This document shows positions 26,565-35,692 of a stretch of 54,254 bases of DNA, one piece after another. Location: assembly GCA_036351255.1 (NCBI GenBank), contig JAZBOS010000136.1, positions 1 through 54,254 on the forward strand, given 5' to 3'. The stretch is from Bacteroides sp. Lineage in GTDB: Bacteria; Bacteroidota; Bacteroidia; Bacteroidales; UBA7960. The position numbers and the translations under genes were made by a program. Numbering within the stretch: position 1 is the stretch's first letter; each line of letters opens with the position of its first letter. The notes below the pieces were generated by a model. That model was not told the origin of the DNA and made no database searches. It saw nothing but the letters and a program-made list of their open reading frames with translations.

Positions 26565-28889
26565 TTACTCAACAATGATCTCGCTGACAAACAACCAGGA
26601 AGGCTGGCCTTCACCCGAGTGTCCCGGAGGGCAAACCCCCTGATTCTTCACCGTAACCCTCACAAAACGTACATTATCCGCAGTCTTCTGAGTAGAATAC
26701 ACTTCTACGAAACGTTCAGCAAGGTTGATATCCGTTTCATTCTCTACCCTTTCCAGCAATTCAAATGCCTCACCGTCGGCGGAAACCTCAAAGGTCACCC
26801 ATTGCGGCAGGAAAATCCAGGAGCCGCTGGTATGAAGGGCATCCACAGAAATGTTCTGAACATTGGTGGGTTCACCCAGGTCAAGGGTCGCCACCAGGTC
26901 AACGCCCCGGTAACCCTTCCAATTGCCATCCCCATAACTGCGAGTCCCTCTGATGCCGTTCACAAGTGTAAATTCACCCTGCGCATCATAGTTGAGACTA
27001 TTAGGAAATTCAGTCGAAATGCCCGCCGCAAAGGCCTTGTGGAGCAAATATTCGCGTGTCATCACTTGTTCCATCGAATTGCCATTCTTAAACACAGCAG
27101 CCATAACCTGGGTAGTTTCGGTTATCTCAAAAGGTCCTTCATACAAGGTAGAATTGACGTCCGGTTCTGAACCATCCAGCGTATAGCGAATCTGCGGTTC
27201 AAATACTTCGCTTTCCAGGCCAATTGTGAGGGATTTGTATTCAATATTGACCTCAGGAATGGCCTTCACCTGGAAGGCACTCATCGAATAATTGATCTCT
27301 TGCTTCTCATAGCGTTCATATTGGGCCTGCATCCTCCGTGAGAAATCACCCCAGTCACGGTGCTCTTTTGGGGACCAAGTGATTTCTGCAAGGGCAGCCA
27401 GCCTTGGAAAGGCCATATACTCCACGTGAGAGGATACCGGCATGAACTCTGTCCAGTGGTTGGCCTGAGCCCCAAGAATGTGGATGCCTTCCTCTTCAGT
27501 GAGTTCTTCAGGAATAGGTTCATAGGAATAAACCTTTTTCAGCGTGTTATTCCCGCCAAAGGCTGTCGGTTCAATATCAGGGTCTCCCTGGTAATGGTCG
27601 AAATAAAGAGGGCTCCCGGGGGTCATTACCACATCGTGCCCCATCTTTGCGGCTTCAATACCACCGGCTTCTCCCCTCCACGACATCACGGTGGCATTGG
27701 GCGCCAGTCCGCCTTCAAGGATCTCATCCCAGCCAATGATGCGGCGCCCGTGAGCATTGAGGAATTCCTCTATCCGGTGAATGAAATAACTCTGCAATTC
27801 TTCTTCATTGGCCAGCCCTTCTTCCCGAATGCGCGCCTGGCATTTCGGGCAGACCTTCCAGCTCGATTTATCAGCTTCATCTCCCCCGATGTGAATATAG
27901 GTGGAAGGAAACAGCTCAATCACTTCCTTCAGAATGTTTTCAAGAAATTCAAAGGTGCCGTCGTTCCCTGCGCAGTAAATATGCGTGATGGGCCAAACCC
28001 CGCCTGATGGAACGCCTACGTTCCCGCCGGAACAGGAATATTCAGGATAGGCTGCCAAAGCCGACATGACGTGTGCGGGCATTTCAATTTCAGGAATAAC
28101 CGTTACGTTGCGCTCAGCAGCATAGGCAACTAGGGCCTTCACCTCTTCCTGGGTATAATAACCCCCGTAAGTGGAATTCTCCGGGTCAAAGATCACAGGG
28201 CGTGCATTCCAGTGCAGGTGTGACAGATCCACACGCCAGGCCCCTACCTCGGTAAGCTTCGGGTATTGTTTGATCTCCAACCTCCAACCCTGGTCATCCA
28301 CCAGATGCCAGTGAAACACATTGAGCTTGTGCATCGCCAACTGGTCAATGATTTTGTAAATGAATTCAATGGGATGGAAATGACGAGACACGTCCAGATG
28401 CATTCCCCGGTAGCCGAAACGGGGGTAATCCTTTATGTTTAACCCAGGCAGTTTACCCTCAGGATGAGTGCTCAAAACCTGGTAAAGGCTCTGAATTCCG
28501 TAAAGGATCCCTGCAGGTTTATTGGCATTTATCTTTATTCCATCCTTGCCAATTTCCAGCAGATACCCTTCTTCGTCCAATTCCTCATCTGTTAAGGCAT
28601 TCAGGAAAAACGCAATACTGCCGCTCTCCAATGATTCTTCCGTTAAGGCAGGCTTCAGTTCAAATCCAAGGTAATCGGCCCATAATCCCGAAGCAATCCT
28701 GGCCATTCCTTCCAGGGATGGATCCAGATACACCAGAGGGGTCCCTGGTTTAATGTTAAAACCTCCGGAAACCAGTTCCATCTCCACAGGTTTGGGGATG
28801 ATGCTTATTTCGGTTTGTTTTGGCTGTGGGTTGCACGAAAGCAATAGGCTTCCCAGAAGCACGAAGGTAAAAAATCCAGATTTATTCAT
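26565..28889 (-). CDS. GH20 family beta-N-acetylhexosaminidase, lipoprotein, with C-terminal chitobiase-type and discoidin-like modules
   Basis: Removes terminal beta-GlcNAc or beta-GalNAc by substrate-assisted catalysis. The start MNKSGFFTFVLLG was chosen because it gives a lipoprotein signal (LLLSC) and overlaps the upstream GH29 stop by only 8 bases; the frame is open 69 bases further upstream. The GH20b-type N-domain (about residues 30-140) precedes the barrel (YRGMHLDVSRHFHPIEFIY). The catalytic Asp-Glu pair is in YIHIGGDEADKSSW. After about residue 530 come a chitobiase-type domain (YTLDGSEPDVNST) and a discoidin-like domain ending GQPSWLFVSEIIVE. The last 15 residues are almost identical to those of the sulfatase at 13160 and the phosphodiesterase-like protein at 30728. 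Confidence 0.95.
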   Translation of the reverse strand: MNKSGFFTFVLLGSLLLSCNPQPKQTEISIIPKPVEMELVSGGFNIKPGTPLVYLDPSLEGMARIASGLWADYLGFELKPALTEESLESGSIAFFLNALTDEELDEEGYLLEIGKDGIKINANKPAGILYGIQSLYQVLSTHPEGKLPGLNIKDYPRFGYRGMHLDVSRHFHPIEFIYKIIDQLAMHKLNVFHWHLVDDQGWRLEIKQYPKLTEVGAWRVDLSHLHWNARPVIFDPENSTYGGYYTQEEVKALVAYAAERNVTVIPEIEMPAHVMSALAAYPEYSCSGGNVGVPSGGVWPITHIYCAGNDGTFEFLENILKEVIELFPSTYIHIGGDEADKSSWKVCPKCQARIREEGLANEEELQSYFIHRIEEFLNAHGRRIIGWDEILEGGLAPNATVMSWRGEAGGIEAAKMGHDVVMTPGSPLYFDHYQGDPDIEPTAFGGNNTLKKVYSYEPIPEELTEEEGIHILGAQANHWTEFMPVSSHVEYMAFPRLAALAEITWSPKEHRDWGDFSRRMQAQYERYEKQEINYSMSAFQVKAIPEVNIEYKSLTIGLESEVFEPQIRYTLDGSEPDVNSTLYEGPFEITETTQVMAAVFKNGNSMEQVMTREYLLHKAFAAGISTEFPNSLNYDAQGEFTLVNGIRGTRSYGDGNWKGYRGVDLVATLDLGEPTNVQNISVDALHTSGSWIFLPQWVTFEVSADGEAFELLERVENETDINLAERFVEVYSTQKTADNVRFVRVTVKNQGVCPPGHSGEGQPSWLFVSEIIVE

Positions 28890-30717
28890 AGCTTTCAATT
28901 TTAAAGGACCAGGCATGATGGCCTGGCATTTCGTTATACTTAATTTTGCTGACGTCAATTGTCAGCAGTCCATCCTCGAATTTCCAGGGCAGAGCCCCTT
29001 CCCTGCCAAGCAATGAAATGCGGGTTCCTGGAACTGGTTCCTTTATGGGAAGAACCAGTTCATCATCAGGCCATTCCAGACTGATAGCATAAAGATTGCC
29101 ATGATTGGCAGTATATACCAGGTATTGTTTCAAGGAAAGATAAGCCCCCATCAATCCATCGCCTTGCGCCAGGTCTGTTTCTGAGAAAAGGTTTTTCTGC
29201 GGGATTATTTCCCTGCTTAGGGAAGGACTCTCCCAGAAAAGGCTCAGGTTCGCATTCTGAAGGTTTTCCCTGAACTCAACCTTGATGGGATATTTCTGAC
29301 CTTTCTCCAACCGAATCCTACCTTCCATCAATATACCCTGCCCTTCACGCATTGCTTCTGACTGGGTGCCTTCAGCCTGTTGCTCCCAAAGATCCAGCAC
29401 GAGCCGGCCATCCACATACAGGCGCATCCCGTCGTCGGCCACCGCCGAAAAATGATATTCCTCACTGAAATCGGGCTGCAGAAAACCGGTCCAAGTCGCA
29501 GTAAAATGGTCTTCCGCAATGCCCCTGACAGGCGAATTGCGCACCCAGTTAAAATCAATCTGCGGATCAATGCGCTTTACTATGACTTCACGCTCCTCCC
29601 CTGTCTTGATCCAGGGCTCAGAGGCATAAATGGCTTCTTCGTTCACTCCTATCCAGGCGCCCAGTTGCTCCAGGCGTTCCTGTTGCAGGAGCGGAATCTT
29701 TCCATCAGCAGCAGGTCCAACGTTGATGGTGATGCCGCCCCCGTTGGCAACTGCCCTGACAAAGAAATGAATCAGTTCTTCAGGGCTCATGTAAGCATCC
29801 AGCTTCTCGTTGCGGTTCAGTCCAAAGCTCCGACCCAACCCCCGTACCTCTGCCCAAGGCCGGTCGGTCTTAATACTTCCCGAACTGTATTCGGGAGTGA
29901 TGAAACCAATGTCTGCCCCGTGCCCCCAGCGGTCGTTAACAATTGCATCAGGCCCCACCAGGTTGTAATACCAGGCAATAAGCTCGCGGGCGTGCCAGTC
30001 CTCCGCCGTATGAAACCACTCTCCATCCGTGAAAAGGACCTGGGGCTTATAAGTCCCGATCACTTCCTTAAACTGGGGAATCATATGCTGCTCGATATAG
30101 GGATGGATGGAATCGTGAGGGTCAATATACCATTGGTGCAATGGATTATTCCACTCCGGCAGAGAATAGTATAACCCAAAACGAATGTCTTTTTTCCGAA
30201 CAGCTTCAGCCACCTCGCCTACAATATCCCTATGCGGGCCAACTTCCACGCTGTTCCAACCAGGTGCATAGGCACTGGGCCACAGGCAATACCCATCATG
30301 GTGCTTGCTCACCAGGATGATGTATTTTGCACCTGCATTTTCAAAGATCTCAGCCCATTCGTCAGCATCAAACAGTTCAGCCTTCAGCAGGGGCGCAAAA
30401 TCCTTGTATTCAAAGTCCTCACCCCAGTATTTTTTCATGAAGTCAATACGGTTCTGGGCACCTGCCTGCAAGCCCCGCAGATACCATTCAGCATAAGATT
30501 CAGGTCCCCCATAGGATGGTACCGAATACACCCCCCAATGGATGAAAACACCCAGCTTGGCATCCCTGAACCATTGCGGATAGGGGCGTGACCGCAGGGA
30601 TTCCCAGGTCTCTTCCAGCTGAGCGTCCTGACTCATTGCTGCAAAACCCGAAAACAGCAAAACAAAAAAAACTGTTTGCATTAAGGGCTTGCTGAGCCTT
30701 TTCCATAATTTATACAT
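28882..30717 (-). CDS. GH29 family alpha-L-fucosidase with inserted PA14 domain
   Basis: An exported enzyme of 611 aa; the signal peptide ends near GFAAMSQDAQ. The catalytic domain has WFRDAKLGVFIHWGVYSVPS, VSKHHDGYCLWPSAYAPGWN and YKPQVLFTDGEW, which supplies the likely nucleophile aspartate. It resembles the broad-specificity GH29 subfamily A. A PA14 carbohydrate-binding-type domain occupies about residues 385-520 (ATWTGFLQPDFSEEYHFSAV, DDGMRLYVDGRLVLD). The beta domain usual for GH29 resumes after it (YLVYTANHGNLYAI). Its stop overlaps the GH20 start by 8 bases. This is the second of three fucosidases in the locus, so several different fucose linkages are probably handled. Confidence 0.94.
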   Translation of the reverse strand: MYKLWKRLSKPLMQTVFFVLLFSGFAAMSQDAQLEETWESLRSRPYPQWFRDAKLGVFIHWGVYSVPSYGGPESYAEWYLRGLQAGAQNRIDFMKKYWGEDFEYKDFAPLLKAELFDADEWAEIFENAGAKYIILVSKHHDGYCLWPSAYAPGWNSVEVGPHRDIVGEVAEAVRKKDIRFGLYYSLPEWNNPLHQWYIDPHDSIHPYIEQHMIPQFKEVIGTYKPQVLFTDGEWFHTAEDWHARELIAWYYNLVGPDAIVNDRWGHGADIGFITPEYSSGSIKTDRPWAEVRGLGRSFGLNRNEKLDAYMSPEELIHFFVRAVANGGGITINVGPAADGKIPLLQQERLEQLGAWIGVNEEAIYASEPWIKTGEEREVIVKRIDPQIDFNWVRNSPVRGIAEDHFTATWTGFLQPDFSEEYHFSAVADDGMRLYVDGRLVLDLWEQQAEGTQSEAMREGQGILMEGRIRLEKGQKYPIKVEFRENLQNANLSLFWESPSLSREIIPQKNLFSETDLAQGDGLMGAYLSLKQYLVYTANHGNLYAISLEWPDDELVLPIKEPVPGTRISLLGREGALPWKFEDGLLTIDVSKIKYNEMPGHHAWSFKIESYE

Positions 30718-30727
30718 AGCAAAATGA

Positions 30728-32392
30728 TTATTGAATTAAAATTTCATCAACGAAAAGCCAGGCGGGCTTTCCTTCCCCGGAATGGCCGGGTGGGCAAACC
30801 CCTGCATTGCCAGCATTTACCCGTATATACTTCACATCCACCGATGCTGGCAGCATTAAACGGAGTTCATTGCGGCCGGCTTTAGCCTGAGCCGTTATTT
30901 GGGTTTCATCAAAATTCCCCAAATCAAAAAACGTTTCCCCATCAACCGACCCCTGTATGTTGATAAAGGTGGGCGGAAAGATCCAGGAAAAGGGATTATT
31001 CAGGTACCCGACGGTAAGTGTGCTGATAGCTGAAATCTTCGGTAAGTCTAAGGTCGCTTCTATATCCTTGCTCTCAAAACCCAACCATTGGCCATCAGTA
31101 AACTCACCCGAGGCAATAACCCGGTTGATTAGGGTTTCTGCTCCCTCAGAAAAGTATTTCTGACAGGGCATAGGCCTGAGGTGAATTTTTTCGACCGGAA
31201 GCACCAGCTTTATATAGGCTTCTGTAATGCGGCTCCGGAATGTTTCCCGGAAAGCCATCGCTTTAACCCGGGTGTCTTTGTCAATAAACAGAGGCTCCCG
31301 GTACAATTCAGAATCTTCACCGGGATTACTGCCATCCATTGTAAATCTTATCTCAGCCTCAGGATAATGAACAGATAGCGAAAGATATTCGGCCGAGGTG
31401 TAGAGACCGCTTTTGATATTGGCTACCGGATCCTGCACATAGGCATTGGTATTTTGTTTTGATAAATCAGAGCCCTTAAAGGCTCCAAAAACAGGCCGGC
31501 CAATCCAGGAAACGGGTTGCTCAAGGCCCAGCAGTGAAACAATAGTCGAAGCGGTATTATATACATCGTTGGGCTGCTCGATCATACGGTCCCTAATAAC
31601 TCCTGGTCCCGAGATCATCCATGGAATCACCATTTCCTCCTGGCTGATTCCCCCATGCCCGTATTCAATTCCGCCGTGATCAGAGACCACAATAAAATGA
31701 ATTTTTTCAAACAGTCTTGCTTCTTTCAGTTGCCTGAAAAGTTCCCCGATAGCTGCATCCACTTCCACGAGCGACCGGATATACTCTGGAGATTCCCACT
31801 TAAATTCATGTCCAACCTCATCGGGGTGTCCCACGTATATGAAAGTAAATTCGGGTTGGTTCTCAATAATCCATGGGGTAGCCATTTCAAAGGTCCCGGG
31901 AAACGATTCTGCGTATACAATCTTGTCAATGTTTTTGGGATTGGTGAAAAACATTAGGGCATCCCAGTCGTAGAAAAAACCCAACCGAGCCTGGGGAATT
32001 TGTTGCCTTATGACTGAAAAAACCGATGGAAAGTAGCCATCCTCGTCGGTATCAGCTGGGGGTATCTTTGAGGTTTCCCTGGTCCAGCCATTCATGGTCA
32101 CCGCGTGCTGCTCAGGTCCGGCTCCCATCAGGTGCGATGCCCAGTTGGGACCACTGACAGAAGGCATGACACTGCGGGTCTTAAACGATAAGGCCCCTTT
32201 CCTGACCAGATTATCAAGGTTTGGCGTGGCAGCCCTTTGGAAGCCCAATATGCTCATTCCATCAATCCCGATCAGGACGACCATCTGAGCCTCTGGCATT
32301 TCTGACCGCTGACCGCAGCCACTGAAAACCAAAATACCGGCTATCAAGATCAAAAATGTTGGCTCCAAAAATTTTTTTAATAACCTTTCCAT
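30728..32392 (-). CDS. Alkaline-phosphatase-superfamily phosphodiesterase/nucleotide-pyrophosphatase-like lipoprotein with glycan-binding-type C-terminus
   Basis: A lipoprotein (LVFSGC) of 554 aa. The catalytic domain (about residues 35-310) has superfamily metal motifs VVLIGIDGMS (Asp44), VGHPDEVGHEF and IVVSDHGGIEYGHGG. The predicted nucleophile is Ser80 in SVSGPNWASHLMG, aligned to the Thr of type I phosphodiesterases. The reaction is therefore hydrolysis of a phospho-mono- or diester (family knowledge); the substrate is unknown. After about residue 330 follow a chitobiase-type module (FTMDGSNPGED) and a discoidin-like module ending GKPAWLFVDEILIQ, as in GH92, GH20 and one sulfatase here. 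This suggests it acts on the same glycan. It is 10 bases upstream of the GH29 gene. Confidence 0.85.
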   Translation of the reverse strand: MERLLKKFLEPTFLILIAGILVFSGCGQRSEMPEAQMVVLIGIDGMSILGFQRAATPNLDNLVRKGALSFKTRSVMPSVSGPNWASHLMGAGPEQHAVTMNGWTRETSKIPPADTDEDGYFPSVFSVIRQQIPQARLGFFYDWDALMFFTNPKNIDKIVYAESFPGTFEMATPWIIENQPEFTFIYVGHPDEVGHEFKWESPEYIRSLVEVDAAIGELFRQLKEARLFEKIHFIVVSDHGGIEYGHGGISQEEMVIPWMISGPGVIRDRMIEQPNDVYNTASTIVSLLGLEQPVSWIGRPVFGAFKGSDLSKQNTNAYVQDPVANIKSGLYTSAEYLSLSVHYPEAEIRFTMDGSNPGEDSELYREPLFIDKDTRVKAMAFRETFRSRITEAYIKLVLPVEKIHLRPMPCQKYFSEGAETLINRVIASGEFTDGQWLGFESKDIEATLDLPKISAISTLTVGYLNNPFSWIFPPTFINIQGSVDGETFFDLGNFDETQITAQAKAGRNELRLMLPASVDVKYIRVNAGNAGVCPPGHSGEGKPAWLFVDEILIQ

Positions 32393-32426
32393 AACTTTGT
32401 TACCCCCTTCTTTTCACCAACGGAAA

Positions 32427-32459
32427 GGCAAGACCGGCTCGGTATTAGCCAGCCTTGCC
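32427..32459. other. Intercistronic hairpin between the DUF1080 and phosphodiesterase-like genes
   Basis: GGCAAG (32427-32432) pairs with CTTGCC (32454-32459), and inside it GGCT (32436-32439) with AGCC (32447-32450). The stems are separated by a 3x3 internal loop and closed by a 7-base loop. No T run follows on either strand, so it is not a classical terminator. An mRNA processing or differential-expression role is plausible. Confidence 0.5.
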
Positions 32460-32473
32460 ATTGCCAGCGATCG

Positions 32474-33232
32474 CTAAAGTTTTCTCAACTTAATATTTTT
32501 GTACCAGACATCGTCGCCGTGGTCTTGCAGCCCGATAAAGCCTTCCTGGGCAACATCTGCCCAATCGGGATTGTAAGGTGGGAACTTGCTATTGGCCACC
32601 ATTTCATTCCATTCAGGCGTCCACAAATGGTATTCCACTACTTTTTCACCATTGAGCCAGTGTTCCACCAAGCCTTTGTAAACCAAAATACGGGTCTGGT
32701 TCCATTCTCCCACAGGCTTCACTTTATCCTGGGCTACACCAATCATATCATAAAGCGCTCCGGCACTGTGAATCCCATCCCGGCCATCGGGATGGGTGGT
32801 ATTATCCAGCACCTGGTATTCAGGGGCAGTATGCCAGATCACCATATCGGGCCGTTCCTGGGCCAGGTATAAAATACCGCTATTGCCACCGGGAGAGATC
32901 TTCCACTCAAGCGAAAGTTCAAAATTTGAAAACTTCTCGTCATAAATAATGTCGCCCCCTTCCAGGCCGCCCGCTTCTCCCCTGCCCGAACTAAAGCAAC
33001 GAAGCATTCCATCGGCCACTTCCCATCCTGTAGGGAAAATATCCTTGTTGTAGCCACGCCATTCCCCGGGGGTTTCCCCGTCGAACAGCAACATCCAGCC
33101 ATCAGCAATCTCTTGCTCGCTCAGGGTGTTGTCAGCCACAATGACTTCTTCGGCTTCTGTTTCCGCTTGCTGTTGTTGTCCGCCGCAGGCAACCAGGCCC
33201 ATGACAACCATCAATAAAAAAAATAATTTTTT
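32474..33232 (-). CDS. DUF1080 (3-keto-disaccharide hydrolase-like) lipoprotein
   Basis: About 252 aa from the start MKKLFFLLMVVMGLVACGG, a clear lipoprotein signal; an upstream in-frame start would only add a non-signal leader. The body is one DUF1080 jelly-roll domain: DGWMLLFDGETPGEWRGY at the start, FELSLEWKISPGGNSGILYL, and GIHSAGALYDM, ending GFIGLQDHGDDVWYKNIKL. Pfam describes this family as 3-keto-disaccharide hydrolase: it cleaves glycosides after their C3 hydroxyl has been oxidised. That fits the three Gfo/Idh/MocA oxidoreductases and the isomerase-like gene directly upstream. Anchoring in the envelope would put the reaction in the periplasm or at the surface. The actual substrate is unknown. 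Confidence 0.9.
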   Translation of the reverse strand, partial: KKLFFLLMVVMGLVACGGQQQQAETEAEEVIVADNTLSEQEIADGWMLLFDGETPGEWRGYNKDIFPTGWEVADGMLRCFSSGRGEAGGLEGGDIIYDEKFSNFELSLEWKISPGGNSGILYLAQERPDMVIWHTAPEYQVLDNTTHPDGRDGIHSAGALYDMIGVAQDKVKPVGEWNQTRILVYKGLVEHWLNGEKVVEYHLWTPEWNEMVANSKFPPYNPDWADVAQEGFIGLQDHGDDVWYKNIKLRKL

Positions 33233-33285
33233 CATTTGCTCTCTAATTTTGGTTTGTAAGTGAAATTTACTGTAAAATAAAATCG

Positions 33286-34770
33286 TTAAAGGGTCCATCC
33301 TGCCCTGTAAGTATGCCTGATATATTCTTCAGCAGCTTGTTTGGCATTCATCGTTTCGTGCCGGGTATCGAAATGGGGGTGCCCGTCGATAACCTCAAAT
33401 TTATCGCTCTGCACCACCCGGATCTCGTCATTATCGCCAATATTGGTGAAGCGCATGTTTTCGCCATCCCATTGCAGCTCCCTTTTGAGGTCCTGTAACC
33501 TTACGGCTACCACACCCATCGCCACCATTTCATTCATGGGGCCTGAATACCCGAAATAGGAGCTTGCCTCTACCCTGTTCTCCGGGCTTTCCTTACAAGC
33601 ACGTACCCAGTCCATTTCGTGGCTGGTGGGAACCCTGCGAAGCACAGGTGCAGGTCTTTGATAATTTTTGTCATAATCAAGCGGCAGCAGGAATGGGTTT
33701 TTGCCATAGCAACCCGTCATGATCTTGCCTTTGCTGCCAATGAACAGGCAACCCCCATCGGGATCGCGTCCCATGGTTTCTCCATCGGGTAATTCTTCCG
33801 GCCGGGGAGGCAATAAACCCCCGTCCCACCATGTGACAGATACCTCAGGCATTGCGATATTCCTGAAGTTCTCCCTTTCGGGGAATACAAACTTAACCAC
33901 TTCAGCCAGAGGTGGTGATTCGGTGTTAAACAAAGAGGAACTCCCCTGAACCCGCGTTGGATATTTCAGTTTAAGACCCATAAAGATCGGGTCCATGATA
34001 TGGCAGGCCATGTCACCCAGGGCTCCCGTACCAAAATCCCACCATCCACGCCAGTTCCATGGCGTATAAATAGGATGATAGGGCCGGTAAGGCGCAGGCC
34101 CCAGGAAGAGGTCCCAGTTAAGCGTATCAGGGACGGGGTGTACATCCGTAGGCCTTTCCAGTCCTTGCGGCCAGATGGGACGGTTGGTCCAGGCGTGTGC
34201 CTCCCTGACCTCGCCAATGGCGCCATCCCAGATCCATTCGCAGGTCTGGCGTATGCCCTCTCCTGAATTCCCCTGGTTGCCCATCTGTGTAGCCACCTTA
34301 TAATCTCTTGCAATACGCGTCATCTCACGCGACTCCCATACCGAGTGGGTCAGCGGTTTCTCGCAGTACACGTGTTTGCCCATTTTCATCGCGTTGATGC
34401 TGATGATGGCGTGCGTATGATCAGGCGTGCCAACCACGACGGCATCAATGCTGTCCTTCATCTCATCGAACATCCTGCGCCAGTCATAATATTTTTTGGC
34501 ATTGGGATATTCGCCCATGATCTTGCCGGCATATTTCCAGTCCACATCACACAGGGCCACAATGTTTTCGCTGCTCACGGCCCTGATAACGCCGCCACCG
34601 CGACCCCCGACGCCTACCCCCACGATGTTCAGCTTATCGCTGGGCATGCGATGGCCCAGCCCCGATACCACGTGGCTGGGCATGATCATAAAGCCTGCTG
34701 ATGCCACAGCCGCATTGCGGATAAACTTCCTCCGGTCCATGCCATTGCTTTGGTTGTCATTTTCTTCCAT
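33286..34770 (-). CDS. Gfo/Idh/MocA-family oxidoreductase with twin-arginine signal
   Basis: An NAD(P)-type sugar oxidoreductase of 494 aa. The N-terminus has a twin-arginine motif (MDRRKFIRNAAVASAGFMIM), so the protein is probably folded and cofactor-loaded before export. Translation may start at 34770 or at the internal Met at 34740. The Rossmann glycine motif is VGVGVGGRGGG, and the family EKP motif is in HVYCEKPLTHSV. The substrate-domain stretch WNWRGWWDFGTGALGDMACH is typical of the exported Bacteroidota branch. It overlaps the upstream isomerase-like gene by 14 bases. Proposed role: oxidation or reduction at C3 of a glycoside in a 3-keto pathway with the adjacent DUF1080 protein (inference from context). 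Confidence 0.92.
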   Translation of the reverse strand: MEENDNQSNGMDRRKFIRNAAVASAGFMIMPSHVVSGLGHRMPSDKLNIVGVGVGGRGGGVIRAVSSENIVALCDVDWKYAGKIMGEYPNAKKYYDWRRMFDEMKDSIDAVVVGTPDHTHAIISINAMKMGKHVYCEKPLTHSVWESREMTRIARDYKVATQMGNQGNSGEGIRQTCEWIWDGAIGEVREAHAWTNRPIWPQGLERPTDVHPVPDTLNWDLFLGPAPYRPYHPIYTPWNWRGWWDFGTGALGDMACHIMDPIFMGLKLKYPTRVQGSSSLFNTESPPLAEVVKFVFPERENFRNIAMPEVSVTWWDGGLLPPRPEELPDGETMGRDPDGGCLFIGSKGKIMTGCYGKNPFLLPLDYDKNYQRPAPVLRRVPTSHEMDWVRACKESPENRVEASSYFGYSGPMNEMVAMGVVAVRLQDLKRELQWDGENMRFTNIGDNDEIRVVQSDKFEVIDGHPHFDTRHETMNAKQAAEEYIRHTYRAGWTL

Positions 34771-35686
34771 GGTTCTGGTTTTTTAATAGGTGTGAATGAA
34801 TATAACGAAGACTCTGTTCAGCACAATGTAGCGATGTCCCTTCCGAGCATTCCTCCTGCTCATAGATCAGCAATTCAACCCCCGCCTTTCGGGCTGAAGA
34901 AAGCACCGTCTTAAAATCAATGATTCCGTTGCCAATAATGCAACTGTTACCTGTAAAATCAACATCTTTCAAGTGTAGCATCGAAAACCTTCCAGCGTAT
35001 TTATCGAAAAAGGGAATCGGATCTAATTTTTCCCTGGCAAAGAAATAGGTGTCGGCCTGGAAGGATACAAGTCCTGCTTCGGTTTCGCTGAGCAGGACAT
35101 CATAGGGTAATACATCTTCTATTTTTCTTAACTCAAATTCATGGTTATGGTAGGCAAAGCGAACCCCAAATTCATTGCAGACCTCCCCTATCCGGTTCAT
35201 TTCCTCTGCAGTAGCCTTAAAGTCATCAATTGTATCTGCCGGGCGGCCCTTGAATGAGGGCAGGACAAGGAAACGCATACCAATGGCTGCGGCCGTTTCT
35301 GCATATTCCCGGGCATTGTCAATCGTAATTCCCGTATGCGTTGCATAAATTTCCAGATCCAACTCGTCACACATCCTATTAAATTCCTTAGCAGGGATGC
35401 CATAAAAACTGCCATCATAGTCATAAGGCTCAATCCCTGAAAACCCCATTCTGCTGAGTGCTTCCAGGGTACCACTGAGGTTCGTGCCGATAAGGTCCCT
35501 TACCGACCATAGCTGAGCCCCCAGTTCTTTCTTTTCTTTGGAAACTCCATCACCGGAAGACCTTATGGCACAACCAGGCAAAACAACCCCAAGGGATAGT
35601 AACTTCAGTGACTGAAAAAACTCCCTGCGTGTGGCCAAAGGCTGATTGTTTGGTGAGTGGACTGAATCATAAAGGGATGAGTTCAT
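34757..35686 (-). CDS. Sugar phosphate isomerase/epimerase-like TIM-barrel protein, exported
   Basis: 309 aa in the xylose-isomerase-like TIM-barrel superfamily (AP endonuclease 2 fold). The N-terminus has RREFFQSLKLLSLGVVLPGC, a twin-arginine-like signal that also ends in a lipobox, so it is probably outside the cytoplasm. Barrel motifs are GAQLWSVRDLIGTNL, the metal-site region VRFAYHNHEFELR, and FSMLHLKDVDFTGN near the end. Despite the family name, members near Gfo/Idh/MocA genes often act on keto-sugars rather than sugar phosphates, and an extracytoplasmic location argues against a phosphorylated substrate. It overlaps the following oxidoreductase by 14 bases and lies 6 bases from the preceding one. 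Confidence 0.9.
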   Translation of the reverse strand: MNSSLYDSVHSPNNQPLATRREFFQSLKLLSLGVVLPGCAIRSSGDGVSKEKKELGAQLWSVRDLIGTNLSGTLEALSRMGFSGIEPYDYDGSFYGIPAKEFNRMCDELDLEIYATHTGITIDNAREYAETAAAIGMRFLVLPSFKGRPADTIDDFKATAEEMNRIGEVCNEFGVRFAYHNHEFELRKIEDVLPYDVLLSETEAGLVSFQADTYFFAREKLDPIPFFDKYAGRFSMLHLKDVDFTGNSCIIGNGIIDFKTVLSSARKAGVELLIYEQEECSEGTSLHCAEQSLRYIHSHLLKNQNHGRK

Positions 35687-35692
35687 AACGAT

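Noticed and set aside
32466..32475. AGCGATCGCT palindrome at the end of the DUF1080 gene (resembling the cyanobacterial HIP1 octamer)
   Set aside because: A single occurrence overlapping a stop codon, with no repetition in the window. Best explained by chance.
33281..33290. AAATCGTTAAA near the DUF1080 start as an additional operator
   Set aside because: It overlaps the stop codon of the preceding oxidoreductase gene inside a continuous operon and matches only about 10 of 14 positions. No promoter box is beside it.
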